A stretch of DNA of 64,000 nt. It comes from Trichoplax sp. H2 (lineage: Eukaryota; Placozoa; Uniplacotomia; Trichoplacea). The stretch lies in the NCBI GenBank assembly GCA_003344405.1, contig NOWV01000034.1:186001-250000 (forward strand), read 5' to 3'. The notes beneath the pieces were generated by a model that ran no database searches, was not told the origin of the DNA, and worked only from the letters and a program-made list of their open reading frames with translations. Shown here piece after piece: positions 13,901 to 28,000 of the stretch (its first letter is position 1; each line of letters opens with the position of its first letter). A program made the translations under genes and the position numbers.

Positions 13901-16138
13901 TTATTTTTACGACTATAGCTGGTTTGGACTGCCCATGTTACCTGGGATAGGTTGTATAGTGAATTACCACCAACCGGTCCAGAACGATTTGTTAGCTATT
14001 TACCACTTAGCCATATTGCTGCACAGGTAAATGCGAATTGTACATTTAAGCCCGTATGGAAAGCTTTATACGCAGAATAGATAATATGTATATAATGCTA
14101 GTGAACTAAAATTATAATTATCGTTTTAAAGTTAGTTGAAGTTTATATGCCAACCACTGTCCACGGTAGCGTTTACTTTGCAAGGCCCGATGCACTGAAG
14201 GTACGATTACCTATAGAATTTAAATTCATTAACATAAACTGAAATGTTAAGAATTATCTTATATTTAATAGGGGACTCTAGTGGATACATTGAAAGATGT
14301 ACGCCCAACCTTTATGATGGGTGTACCAAGGTAGTCAATGTATAGTGGTAAAAATTTTTTGGAATATGCAGGATAGGTGAGCTAATGGGCAACCTTAAAA
14401 TTGATTAATTGACTGATGTCAATCTAATAGAGTTTGGGAAAAAATAGCTGAAAAACTTCAAGCACTCGCACGGCAAAATCATGGATTGAAGAAGAAGATT
14501 GGTAATTGGGCTAAAGGAGTTGGTCTGAGAGGTAATCTCAGTGTAAATGAAGGGTAAGTACTGGATTGAATTCAATCCATAAGGTGCATCCATGCAAATT
14601 ATAGCAAAGGTTATATTTTAGCTGAAAATTTTACGTATGTTGAAATATCTCATTACTTTTAGTGGTTCTGTTCCATTTGGCTGGGGTATTGCCAAGACTT
14701 TGGTCTTCAAAAAGGTATATAGACAACAGTAGAAATTGTAACATTTGTAAGTCATAATTTAAGACGTACGATTTTGAATAACCATCATCGTTAACCTATT
14801 AAAAGATTAAAGTCGGTTTGGGCTTGGATAAATGTAAACGACGTTACGTTGGTGCCGCTCCGATTAGTAAAGACGCCATGAAATATTATATGAGTATTGA
14901 TTTGTCTTTACAAGAAGTATTTGGATTAACCGAATCCAGTGGACCGTTCACCCTCAGCCCAGTTGGCGGTATTAAATTAGGATCCTGCGGTATTGCAATC
15001 GGAGGATTAGATTCAAAGATAGACCAACCAGACGAAGATGGAGTTGGTGAGGTCAGTAACTTCATCTTACGATGTTAATAAGCTTATTTACATTCGAGAT
15101 TAACTTGGAACATGCGCTCATTTTGTAATAAAGCTCTGTGGATTTGGTCGAAATGTCTTTATGGGATATCTTAATAATGAAGCTAAAACTAACGAGGCCA
15201 TTGATGAAAATGGCTGGTTACATACTGGTGATCTTGCAAAACAAGATAAGGTATTAATTGCTTTCTACTACCGGTACATTATCGACTTCAGAATTTGTAC
15301 ATCACTGGTTTATGTCTAATACAAGTAATCTAATGTTCTGATTAATTGTTCTAGAATGGTTATGTGTATATTACCGGTCGTCAAAAAGGTAAATTATTAA
15401 TATAAGTTCTTTAGATGTATGAATTTTTATTCAGGAATTAATCTTGTAGATTTTAATTCGTGCTTGTTTTCAACAATTCAGAGATCATTATAACCTCGGG
15501 CGGTGAAAATGTTGCACCAGTACCAATTGAAGAAGACATTAAGAAGGAGCTCCCCATGCTCAGCAGTGTTATGCTTGTTGGAGATCAAAGAAAGTATCTA
15601 ACTTGCCTCGTTGCATTCAAGGTATGTAATATATTTTAATATTATTCAGTAATTGTATCGATAAACTTGCTTTATTAAAATTGTATAATTTCTGAACTAG
15701 GTGGAAGTAGACCCTAACACTACAGCTCCTACAAATAAGTTAACTCCAGAAGCTGTAGAAATTTGTCACAAGTTAGGAGTTGAAGTAAGAACCGTTGAAG
15801 AGGTAATAGAAGATAAAACAGATACTATCAAGAAAGCGATACAAGCTGGTTTGGATAGGGTCAATGAGCGATCAAAAAGTAGGGCTCAAAAGGTACAAAA
15901 AGCTCATATTATAGAGAAAGATTTTTCCGTACCTGGCGGTGAATTAGGTTAGAATCGATCAATCATTTTTTTGGTTCTTGAATTATGCTCAGTAAATGAT
16001 TGACTGAAATATATACAATAATCACTCATTCTAATGAGCTAATTTCTTGTGCAAATAGGTCCAACATTAAAATTAAAGAGACCTGTGGTTCTAAAATTGT
16101 ACGCTGATGTTATAGACAAAGTGTATGCCGAAGAATAA
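10921..16138 (+). CDS. ACSBG: Long/very-long-chain acyl-CoA synthetase, bubblegum type
   Basis: 17 exons: 10921-11442, 12831-12919, 13159-13279, 13377-13457, 13602-13703, 13787-13834, 13919-14026, 14132-14200, 14272-14330, 14431-14553, 14663-14714, 14806-15051, 15134-15250, 15355-15388, 15482-15621, 15701-15947, 16059-16138. The total is 2238 nt, 745 residues, closing in frame at TAA. The enzyme joins long-chain fatty acids to CoA using ATP, in the cytosol or on ER membranes. The P-loop is split between exons 5 and 6: YT then SGTTGNPKG (residues about 304-314). Also seen are YLPLSHIAAQ, FARPDALK, GVPRVWEKI, FGLTESSGP, GWLHTGD, YITGRQKEIIITSGGENV and the C-terminal GGELGPTLKLKR. The first ~95 residues are Glu/Ala-rich and low in complexity. 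The symbol is a family assignment; which ACSBG paralogue it matches is not resolved. Confidence 0.95.
13280..13302. repeat. TA dinucleotide microsatellite overlapping an ACSBG splice donor
   Basis: A run of about eleven TA units begins inside the 5' splice site of ACSBG intron 3, so the donor GTATAT is the first part of the microsatellite. Confidence 0.75.
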
Positions 16139-17580
16139 GTCTTAAATTGAAAGAATCATGGTTATAATGAAGTAAAATATTTTGCTGTCCGCTATTGGAA
16201 TGTTCTCTATTACGATGATAGTTTAAATCTTTATAATTCAACGGATACTATTGCTGTAGCGCTTTACTAATTTTCTGCTTTACACAATAGTAAAGCAACC
16301 AAGCAGCATCTATATTTTATGCTATGTTGTAATACACTATATAAGGTATAATTTTTCAAGCTGTTGTCAATTATAGTTAGGCTATAATTTGCAGTTTCAC
16401 ATCTCATATTCATTAAGTTGATTGAATGATGGTATTAAAAAAATCTGGTATTACAAGACTATGATTTAGGTGATTAGTTTAACTTTCAATATCAGTTATC
16501 ACTTACGATTTATACAGGATATATAATCGCTAACAATGATCGCTATACAGTTTTTACTATGAAATTATCTACAATCGAATATGCCACAAAGAGAAAATAC
16601 AATTGGTTGGTTACATACATGCATTACTTCTGGTTAATTCTATTAAGTAAATCGTATACCATTTTATTTTCTTTGCTTAATTGATCGATAAATAGACTAC
16701 ATGGCTATGCATGTGATATCGCGTGTTAGAACTATATTGCAGTACTCCGAAATAGTAATAAAGTTAACACGGTTTACGAGTTTAATAAGAAAGCGAAAAT
16801 ATACGAACTTATGCTTGATGACATACTACCAGAATCTAGTGTCAATAGCAAGTTATACCAAAGAGGAAATGCAGATCGCATTGCTAGGATAGTATTTCAA
16901 AGTCTTTTTTGTCTCATAAGAAAATAATTGCAATATGCTATCAAAGACAATTGTAAAATATTGACTAGATTTAGAGTTAATCTCTAATTATACATTATTG
17001 GCCCGAGAATCCAAATCAGTCACTAACTTTCATTATATGATAATAATACGAATTTTATTTGCATTCTGTGACACACTTCTTAAAAAGAATGGATTAATGA
17101 ACAGAATCAAATTCATTCCATTTGAATAGTAAGATTGTGTACAAGTCTCTGTACGATAAAAGGAAATAGAATCGAAATTCTAAGGATTATAATCTACCGT
17201 ATAATTTAGGTCTAAATTACAGTACTATTTCACTAACGTGAACTCTAAAAAAAATATGTATGGAACGATTATGAATTTGAAACTGCTTCAACATTGATTT
17301 TACGCAATAGCTTATGTTAATATACATTCGAAGATAATAAAAATTTGACAATCTGTAGGGTGAGATTTTTTACCTGATAACAAATAGAATTTACCATATA
17401 CCTGCAGTGTGTATAATTATAATGTTATCAAAAATAGATTCGGTTAGATATTAAGTTGTTGGAATGTTAAAGTAAGTTAATAAGATCGCTCATAAATTTG
17501 CTGACAGTATAAACATCACTGCAAGAGCAGGAGAGACTACAATACATTTTCGATTGATAGAACAATCGTGTCAATGGATT
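16139..17580. other. Convergent intergenic spacer
   Basis: Lies between the stop codons of ACSBG (+) and GBA (-). It is AT-rich, with only short ORFs and no recognisable gene. It must hold the 3' untranslated regions of both genes. Confidence 0.6.
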
Positions 17581-20500
17581 TTATTTACCAGAAAGATTAA
17601 AAATATAAGTTTGTATTGAATCTTTTGGAACCTCCATGTCGATGTAAATATTTCCAACCTTAAGGCTAAATTTTTCTACCATAGGATTACTATAAATAGA
17701 ATAAATTGGGTAGCTTAGAAAGGTTGATATAAGATGGTTTATGAGACAACTAGCAACCAGCAATAAACTTAAAAGTTCTTTACGTACGGATTGAGAATGA
17801 CAACAACGCCCCGGCCAGAGTCAATAACTCCAACAATCTTCGTGTTATTAGTGTCACCTTTAATTCCAACTCTTACGGAGCCCGGGTTGATGTACTTGCT
17901 AAAATGAGCCAAGTGATAAAACATGGGCTGCAAAAAAACATTTCAGCATACATTGTTAGCATAATTGATACACAAAAAATTATGTTTATAGAGATAAAAA
18001 TATGAATTAAATTAGTGTACCTGTTTATAAATCACATCTTGTTTAGAGTCTATAATAATTGGAGAATCCGCAAAGTTCTTAACCCAATTTGGCCCTCCTT
18101 TTAAATCTAATACCAGATTCCAATCTAACCATCCAACCACAAAGTTATTCAAGTCCTTCATTGATATGGGAAGAATAGTTTAGCACGCATTAACTTAAAA
18201 TCGATATCAGATTTGCAGGCTACTTACATCGATAATGCTGGTACTGTATCGCACACCCCTTGCCCAACTTCCTAAAAGTGGTCCAGGGGTGTCGAAAAGT
18301 GAAGTGCCAGTACAGGCTTCCGTTGCTAGAATGAAAACATCCGGAAACCTAATTTCGTAAGATGGCAATTGAATTGTGAGGACACACTAATCGATAATTA
18401 ATACACTTCAGTACTTTTAATTAGGGTAAGTGGCTTAATAAAATATACTACATGAAGCATTACTAAAGTAATTATCAGTTGGAAATACAACTAAAATGTT
18501 TCCGATAAACGTAAAATGTATCTATGATAAAATGTCGTCTATTTCAAAATGTAATCTTGTATGGAGAACAATTTCATAGGCATGTAGTAAAATTCTATAA
18601 TAGTTATAATATCATAAAAGACTATAACATAGCAGATAGAACGGATGGTGTTTAACTTACAAATAATGAGTGACATTTAGTACCGTAACAGGTACAAGAA
18701 CATCTAAATACCAATGGATTCCTATGCCTTTGACATATTTTCGGGCGTCCTTGTCTTTTAAAATCTAATTAAACAAAGTAGAATAGTTAATATTAGGCTA
18801 CAAACATATAGTAGTCGCGCTTTAAGTTATATATAATCTCTTCAATGACGCTAACCTTGATGGCCCATTCCGGTAATAATGGTCGGTTGTCGTCTAGTAT
18901 TATAAGGTTGACATGGCTGTAATTATGTTTGGCAAGTGTAGGCCCAAGATCTGCATTGATTTTGAAAAAAGTAATTAGAAAACCGTTAGATACCTATGGA
19001 TTTAAACATAGGTGAACAAATCAGTTATAAATTTCTAGCACTCTAGATGGAGATTATTTCTGCAACTTAATGCTAGAGGTTGATATAAGTGGTAATGAAT
19101 CTTATGCTGTATAATAATATGCCTTTTGATACAGCAAATCGGGCGATATAGTAATATCTAATCTGATAAAAGGTAGACCGTATCGTTGGTCAATATACTT
19201 AAGTTTACTACATTATATATTATCTTTACCTTTTTTAATGAAATCTCTTTCTGCGTCTGGCTTAAATCCCATACATTGAAACGAGAAACTAAAGAATGAT
19301 TAAAAAGTGGCGTGATGAGAAATTATATCAGCACACTCCAACATTAACATAAACATGTTATGATGATGAGTCCTTTCAATTATTAACAGTGATGTATGAT
19401 AACAAGAACAAAAATTGACCATTATTCATTATTTATTATCAATAGTCTACAATAATTATATATAATCAGTGACATCTGATAACTTTTGTAATATCCTTAT
19501 TGTTTAGGTTGTAAAATTTTCTCCATTTGAAATAGGTTAAATGTAAGTGGCTTTTAGCTGTCAATAAATACGTATTAACTTCATGTGGATATGCAGTAAA
19601 GAAACGGGTTTACCTATTAATCATAAAACTTACTTTGGTGTATTACCATCCGTGGGCTCATTTTGTGCAGTAATTCCCCAAAATGTTATGCCTCGCTTGG
19701 AATAGGAATCTAAAAATCTAATCCAATAACTAAAATTAATTTACTACTCTTATTAAATATTAACTATTAGTCAAGAATCTTGATTGCTATAGGATATAAT
19801 CTAATATAATTTAATTCAGTTTTTATTTAAATTGGTCAATTATCGCTATCTACCGTAATACATATGCGCGTATATATGTATCTCTGTAGATAAATATACG
19901 CGTAGAGATCAACAGTACAGCATGTACACATACTGTCTATAATATGCAATAAAATTGAGAGTATATAAATACAAGTAATTAATTAGCAATTACATTTAAA
20001 ACATAGGCAATCGATTAAAAGTTTAATGACAGTATGAATGTTGATCTTTCGAATGGCTAGGCTTTTAAGGCAATTTCAAGAAAAATTTTTCCAATTCTGA
20101 CTACAATATATTATTATTACTACGGTAGTGATTATCATGTGATTCTGGTGGGAACTGGCGTCAAGGTTTTAATTAATTAAAGTGTTCATATTGAGATACA
20201 ACAAATCGTGTCCAATTATCATCGGCATTCTAGAGAGTGAAAATAAGTATGATAATTTCAGTAGGTCTCATTTATAAGGAGAAGGAAAATATCAAACTTT
20301 ACGGAAAGGAGCTGTTAATCATTCCATCCTCGTATCTGCAGCATACCTAATGCTGTCAGCAATATTTAGGTACTGTCTACAGTAGGATGATTCTGCTGCA
20401 GTACAATACCTATAGCGCTTGTTTAGCGTTGGATTTGCATGTAGCGATTGATCTTGTTGATATTATACACTGTACACTAGTGTACAGTATACAGTAATGA

Positions 20501-21573
20501 TAAAAATAATCCTAAGCATGATTAATGACCCTCTCCCATATAATAGCTACGGATTTAAATATTCCATTCTCAACTTGATGTACTTGCATCAATGATGTCA
20601 ATACGATCAATTAGCAATAAGGAAAATACATCTTTGTTGTAGAATAAATAAATATCATATACAGTGTACCATGGGTCGGATGATGATGGTCACTACCGAT
20701 CGTTTTTCAATCTACTGTAGAACTATCGTCAACGATAGGACTGTACTGTAATCAAAGTTGAGTATACTGTACGAGTATAAGGAGGCAGTTGTAATTGAAT
20801 GTAGAGTCTCTCTTTGTAAACATCATTATCATAACCAAGTTGTCTTACTTGACAAAATAGTTGGCCCAAGTAGTATGATAATTATCGCCAGCTTGACCTT
20901 TTAAACTACCCATTCCGATCAGTTTGTTATTGGTTTTCATCCATGCAGGGGCAGTCCATGGAGTAGCAACTAACTTAAGGGGTTTGTCAGCGATTTTATT
21001 AGCTAACTTGATGATAGGAATTTTATAATGTAAATCTTCCATAGCCAAGGAGAAATTTTTCAAGTCAAAATCAGGCTTATTGTTGTTATCATCATAGGTA
21101 TAACGATGTGTTGAAAAATCGGTACTGGCAATAGGTACACGGCCCATGGTGTATCGACTGCCATCCTTGGCATAATAAGATCGCATAATCTGCATGCGTA
21201 ACCGGGCTGATACATTGTTGATTAACATTGTTGCAGAATCGGTAAAAGCACCACCAAAACCAGCAATTTTTTGATATTTTAGATCAGGCCTAAAGGTTAA
21301 AATCTTCTTATTGGATGGTTTGTTACTGGTGGAAACGGTCTTTCTGACTAGCCTATCGCCTGAACTTGTACTCTGGATAACAATTACTTTGCCATTATCC
21401 ACTTTATCGATCGGATCGGAACTATCGCAATAGCTACTATTACAAACACATACGACTCCATTTTTCATCATTTTCTTCCAACATGGTTTACTGCCTGATA
21501 CTACAGCCACCATAAATAAGCTTGCTAGAAGCCAATTGAATTTCAACCAGATCATCTTGAAACAACTGTACAA
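17581..21573 (-). CDS. GBA: Lysosomal glucosylceramidase (glucocerebrosidase, GH30)
   Basis: Nine exons on the minus strand: 21573-20849, 19717-19634, 19288-19230, 18950-18856, 18764-18661, 18348-18228, 18155-18021, 17927-17788, 17689-17581. The total is 1572 nt, 523 residues, in frame throughout. The enzyme cleaves glucosylceramide to glucose and ceramide in lysosomes. A hydrophobic stretch at residues 8-27 fits a signal peptide and is followed by the conserved cysteine cluster PCWK...[12 protein letters not shown]. The core carries [22 protein letters not shown] and GSLKGQAGD. The acid/base Glu is about E262 in ITAQNEPT, and the nucleophile is about E366 in ILATEACTG. Later motifs are [22 protein letters not shown] and [13 protein letters not shown]. 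The length matches the human enzyme. The exon 8 donor is GTACGT; this choice restores the frame into the last exon, which ends with the conserved SIQTY. Confidence 0.95.
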
Positions 21574-24500
21574 TCCGATTTATATTGAATTTTCTTCTCG
21601 ATCGCTATCTAACTTATAACATCTTCTGATGGTATTTTCTAGTTACTAGATAACTAACATTGGACGTATTGTTTATCGATTGATGGGCAAGAGGTCTAGC
21701 GAGAGGGTGGTAGCACAGATGACAGTCCCTTAGCGGTAGTAATCGTTTAGCCCCGTTGTCGTGGATGGCTCGTTGGTTATTCAGTCAACGCAGGGCGTGG
21801 CGTGATCGTATGATTCTACAGTCTGTCAATGCACTAATGTACTGTAGCAGTGAAAGCGAGCCAACTGAGCAAGCGCATACTGGACAATCTGGACTGTAGA
21901 CTGTACTATTGAATGCCTCGAGAATGCGCGTGACCGTCACCTGAGGCATATCACTGTCAGTACTGGCATCCGTTATTAAAGCACCACATCGCCATTCATT
22001 CCCAAGAAATGGAGTATTGATTGATTGATTTTGTTTGATTTGATTTACAGTTAGGCATACTGACAGCAAAAGCCAAAATAGAATTGCTAGTTTAGATCTA
22101 GTTCGTTTGGCGATGTAGAGAAAATAGTCACATTTTGGATGTATTACCATCAATAACAACACCATCCGCTCTCATTATGTTTCAAGGCGTACAATAGAGT
22201 CGACGTACAGTAGTAGTATAGAAGATAAATGCACTAAATGCCAATTGACTTCCATTTTCTGAAATTAAAAAGTCGCCAAGTATTGTACGAGCATAATAGA
22301 AGGAAGCAGCCCTTACGAATATTCTTATAAGTAGCATTGGATGATAATACGTCATCATCAAATAGAACATAGGAGAAAGTAGGTTTAGAATAGCATTCAC
22401 GTCTCAGTAGGTACTCTCTTTAGTAGTCCCTCAACTCATCAACAACAACTTCAGCAGTAACGCATCCTAAATTCACAATACAGCATAGAATGACTTCATC
22501 AGCACTCGTAGAGAGAGTATGGATGGACAGTAGTCAAGAATGCATTACTATCGTATTTCATTTCCTTAAATTGCTTTTGCTAAATACCTTGCAGTCAACT
22601 ATCGTAAGGATATCGTAGAACAGCGTGGATTAACATGCGACATCAACGCAATTATAATCTCAATAATATTGACCTAGATCTCTGCAACAGCCTAGCCTAG
22701 CCAGTCAATATAAAAACTATATCCAGGGTCATACATCGATTTCAGATCGCGACAGAATATCCTCGGCAAATGATAAGCTGATCGAATTCTTTGCCACAAT
22801 GTACCATTTGCAAAAGTGATTTTCAATAATTGAAATATTATATTCGTATTTATTATCATTCATTACTTGTTCAAAATGAATTACCTTTATCTTTCATTTT
22901 CCCTGCAGTACAATTATTACTTTGATGGAATAGCTCGATTTTTATCAACAACGGCGTGACTCATTTAATTAAATTGAGCTTATTTTGGATATTACCATAA
23001 AAGAGCACTTTCTCATTCTCGTAGTATTACCAACGAGTGTAAAAGAAGAAGAATTTTCTGTTACGTTGTTTCGGGTATTCCTGTGCGTAGGTACAATTCT
23101 TGCACCACGTCTATGTGGATACCATTGAGCAAAATATTTATTACTGTTATGGTCAATCCTCGAAGTTGGATACTCTTGGAAAGGATGTTCAAATGTTGCA
23201 AATTCATTCTATTTATTGATATCATTACATCTAGTAGAGGAAGTTGAATTTGAACGATACAAGTTTCAATACACAGTACAGTATATAAAAATAGCTGCCG
23301 CCAAATAATATTCAAGATATTCTCTATAATGTCTAGTATAATTATAATCCTACAACGATATCAATTAGCAATTTTTCAGAAAGAAGTGTTGTTCGAGTCA
23401 CAACAATCTATCAGCGATTTCATGAATATTGTTCATTTTGTCATGATTACAAATCTCGATTTTAATATCAAACTCATGCAGATTTTAAAGATGAAAGTAA
23501 TATCATTGGCGAAAACTCTAGCTGCTACGGTACTCTACAGCTCATTCCTATGATCAAATGCAAATGAGAGTTGTACAGTACTGTATTCAGCGACAGAGCT
23601 TGCTCATGTTCGTAGAGAATCCCGTCGTTCAATCGTGAACATCTGTGCCTAATTAAATGGATTAGTTCGTAGACCAGACCACTGTACAGTATAAAAACTC
23701 CACTACCAGTGTCCTTCAAAGTCAAGCCCCGACTTGAACCCGACTCGAGGGGGGATTGGGCTTAAAAATTTCCATGGTGATACAGTGTTTGTATAGCAAT
23801 TGCTCTCATTTCGGGTTAGAAAATCAATCATTGGATTGGGTTCGAGTTGTGTTTTTACTCCATTTAATTGCTCTCGCCATCACTCTACTTCGTATATCAA
23901 CGCCATTTCAGTATCGGTGTTCATTAGACCATACGAGAATATTACAATACTCTATACTATATCGCAGTTTCAGTTTACTGTATACGGTACAGTATGTCGA
24001 AGCTATGTTAGCCGATAAATTTTAACCAGAAAAATCAATGATTCCCTTTATCCTGCACAAACTATACATCAATCGGTAGAGAAAGATCTAAATAACATAG
24101 TTCATCAATTAAAATCGGCGTGCGACGTCTAATTTCTTCATAATAACTAGTTAAAGTAGGCAAACTGCATGTATATCATTGTATTGCGATCTAGTCAGTC
24201 AGTCAGTCAGTCAGTACGTCTATGATATCTAATTCAAATTGATCGCGATCCAGTCCGCCTGTCAGTCAGTCAGTACATCTCTGATACCAAACTATACTGT
24301 ACCAGGATCCACTCAAAGAGAATAGGTTTTGACTGAACTGCGTTGCACTGCATTGCTCGCCACGGTGTTTATACTGTACTATACCGCTTTTACGCACCAA
24401 ATTCAAATTTATTTAACCAGGATTCAATTTTAAAACTAGAGCAAAAACACAAGCGAGCAGCTGTAAAACATTCTATCAACAGGATCCAAGCCATGAAATT

Positions 24501-25011
24501 GCTATTCGCTATCGGTTTATGATTCTTGGTGAACAGTAATGATGAAGATCATTTGATATAACTATAATACAGTCTACCGGTAGTTGCTATTAAGTTGATT
24601 GTCGACGTAATAGTACGAATTCCATTTTTACCGTTGAAGACGCCAAATGACCAGAACGACTTTTGCAAATTTCTTGTTTTGAATGCTTTTATTAGTATAC
24701 GCGTAATTAGAATTAATTATTATTGTTATGCAGAAGATATTAACGTTATGACATCAATACATACTTTATTTTTACATTAGCTATGGCAGTAGCCAATACT
24801 GATACAAGTATTACAATTTTCATGTTAGTCAAATAATGCTGTACACCTTGTCATACTTTAGATAGGACGTTGAATTATTATTATTATTATTTATTATTCA
24901 TGATCATGGCCAGACTGAGCTACAGTTTACAGTCATAATTTTCAACCTTATTCAATTCTACTGTAGTTAAGTAAACGTAGCGATAGATTGACATCAGTAA
25001 AAAATTTCAAA
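21574..25011. other. Intergenic region between GBA and the ANKLE1-like gene
   Basis: Divergent spacer of about 3.4 kb. A 126-codon minus-strand ORF (22165-21785) starts with a hydrophobic stretch but matches nothing I know and has no supported splice partners. GTAC-type palindromic motifs are scattered at 23.5-24.4 kb, with a CAGT microsatellite at 24.19 kb. I see no other gene. Confidence 0.5.
24192..24276. repeat. CAGT tetranucleotide repeat, in two nearby copies
   Basis: About six CAGT units at 24192-24215, then three to four more at 24261-24274. Both runs are preceded by GCGATC and followed by AGTAC and a TGATA-type segment. This suggests a duplicated unit of about 60 bases with an expanding core. 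Confidence 0.7.
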
Positions 25012-28000
25012 ATGGCGGAAGATCATTTACAACATAAATTGATTAGAGCAATTGAAAAAGAAGATTTAAGGTATAGTAGTCAACATTTGCTGTATCCCTT
25101 TTGATATCACGTCGTTCATAATAAAATACGCAGAGTATACAGTACAGTACAGTAAAGTGTTCACTTGGTAAGATCCTACTTTGCAAAGATTCATTATTTC
25201 AACGCTATCGACTGTAAAATAATAAGAAATGTTAGATCGGCAGTATTAGCTGTCCCCGTTAGCATTTGAAAATCATCTAGCCAATCATAAAATGCATGTA
25301 CAGTGGATTAGCAATTAGCCGAGGTGATAAACATTGTTGATTAAAAAGCTTGCGTAACCTCCGCTTTTAATTCACTAACTGGGGGTGTTAATAATATTTT
25401 AAACGTCAATTATAGAGGTGATGATACTTACTAAACCACTCATATAAACATTGCCAAAATCAATTGCAAAAGTTATATTCCTATGCTGTATTCGGTAGAT
25501 CGGCACTAGTAGATAAGCCAAGCCGGATTATCGTAACATCACGACTATGCACTAGGGTCTTATAAGTCTCTGATGGTACAAATATCGATATTACTGCACA
25601 GTATACTGTGTTCGTATATCGTCATTGTTCCGGATAAATAAATTGTAATTATAAATTGATATAATTTATAATTTATCGTGTACTAGATGTAATTATGTAA
25701 TCGATAACTAAATCCTAAATTATAGATACTAAACTGATCAGATACCTAGTAGTAGGGTTGTAGATTCCCATGCCTTACCACTCTTTCTTTCAATTACTAT
25801 ACTGTACAAAAGTGCTACGATATTTTATAGAAATATCATGGAATAATTGTACACAGCATGACAAACTGTTAAAGCCTTGCAATGTGTCATGTATTAATAT
25901 CATATGAGTAATGAAATGATGAAATTGCACTTCATTATAATCCGACAAAAATTTTATAGACAAAGTGAAGATGCTCGTAATTTAGCAAAAATAATTTAAC
26001 AAGCATAATTTATTAAGCAAACCTCTACGTCTATCAATTACAATATAGATGTATGGCGACATTGTTCAAACTCGGTGCAGATCCAAATCATCCAGATGAT
26101 ACGTTCGGAAGTCCATTTCATCTAGCTGTAGCCAACGCTAATCCCCAAAATGCATCGGCTCTCATTGCTACAATGTTGCGAGCAGGTGCTGATCCAAATC
26201 TACGTGCAACAGATGAAGGCTTAACTCCTCTACACGTAGCAGCCGCTTGGGCCCGACCTCGATGCCTTCAACAGCTCATTTCTCATGGAGGAGATCCCTC
26301 GATAACAACAGCTTGTGGCCAAACTGTATCCGAACTAATTGATGACATTACCAATGACGACGATCGATCGATATGCAAATCAGTTATACAGCGCGCACCA
26401 TACACTACTGGCTCCTTGTATGGTAAATCAAAGCGTCGAGTATCAGGGAAATTGAATACTGCATCATTACTCTCTGCTCGACGTAAAATATTTAACGACA
26501 ATGATGACAAGAAAGAAAATGTCGACAATATAAAATTTACCAGTAGCAGCCAAATTTGCAATGACTTGCCTCAACCAGAAAACAAGCCTAATGAATACGA
26601 GAGCAATAGCAAACATTCATTCGCGAAAATGTCGAAGGATAATGGTTACTATCAAACAGCTGGTACTACGCATAAATCCCCATATTCAACGGCGAAGAAT
26701 AGTAAACTGGACAATTTGACGCTTATTACTAGTAGCCCTCGATTAAATTCGGAGCAAATAGATCAACTTTCTTTAGATAGTTCTGATTCTGTAGTTTACC
26801 CAACGGATGTAAGTGAGAATTACGACTCAACATTTTGTGACGTTACTGGGCTGGAAAATTATTCATACTCGTATTTGAATAGCTTTGGAGAAAATAATTC
26901 ACAAGCTAAACTAAGTAAAATGGTGTCTAATTCCTTTCAATCATCCTCGTCTAGTTTTTATTCCATTTCTTCTATAGAATGTAGCGATGCCGATGACGTA
27001 AATCAAATTGATCCTTGCGTTCATAAACGTACCGATGATAGCGATGAGATTTCAGATGCTATCAAGAATAAATTGCTTATCAGCACAGATGGTAATATCG
27101 CTAACCAAAACAGCAAACAACTATCTATCAATAATAAAGAACACAACTTGAGTACCAAATTTAACAGCTTTAATAAAAGTACGGTCAGTGATGAATCAGA
27201 AACAAACGAGCTTTTCTCGTATACACCAGAGATTAAATCACCAAAATATCATCACAATCAAAATTTAGCGCGTATAAATAAAGAAGTTGCAAGTCTGGAA
27301 GTCACTAATCTAACTGAAAACGACAGCTACAACGCTACTAGTGAAGCAATTACCTTGCAACAAGAGGGCCCTTCTGACGAAGAAATTTGGTCGAATTATG
27401 TATCAGATGGTAATTCTATAGAATCAGAAAGTGATACTATCATATACGATTGGAACGAAATATGCTCTCGTTTATCATTGGCGAGTAGTGATCTGAGTAA
27501 AGGAAATTTTGAAGAAGAAGTAGAAATTCCTTCTGTTATGTTATCTTGGTCAAATGACAAAATTCGACAGGAGCTCAAAGATTATGGGGAAATACCGGGA
27601 CCGATTACCGCAACAACAAAGAAAGTGTATCTTACCTACATCGTCAAATTAAAGCAGCAAATTTATAATCAAACCGGTTCAAAGTCTACAATAAGTATGA
27701 ATCTATACCATTTCTAGAAGATTAAAATTTAATAATTAAGCATTAGTATCTGAATTCCTATATCTAGTATAAGCTGTAATGCAATTTTCGTAATTAATTA
27801 CTTTCCACATTATTGGCTATCCTTGTAACTTATGGTGTATTTTACGATAATAGTTAAGTATCCACCAGAAATTTCAACATTACTAAAGACTGGTAACATT
27901 ACGGAAGATATGGCGAAATTAGAACAAGAATTGAAAGCCGAATTTCAACACCCAGATCCAAATCGAAAGTGGCGAGAGGGAACCGCCAAGCATTCGTTCA

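Noticed and set aside
21785-22165. Minus-strand 126-codon ORF upstream of GBA
   Set aside because: No family match, no splice partners. A chance ORF is possible; kept only as a note.
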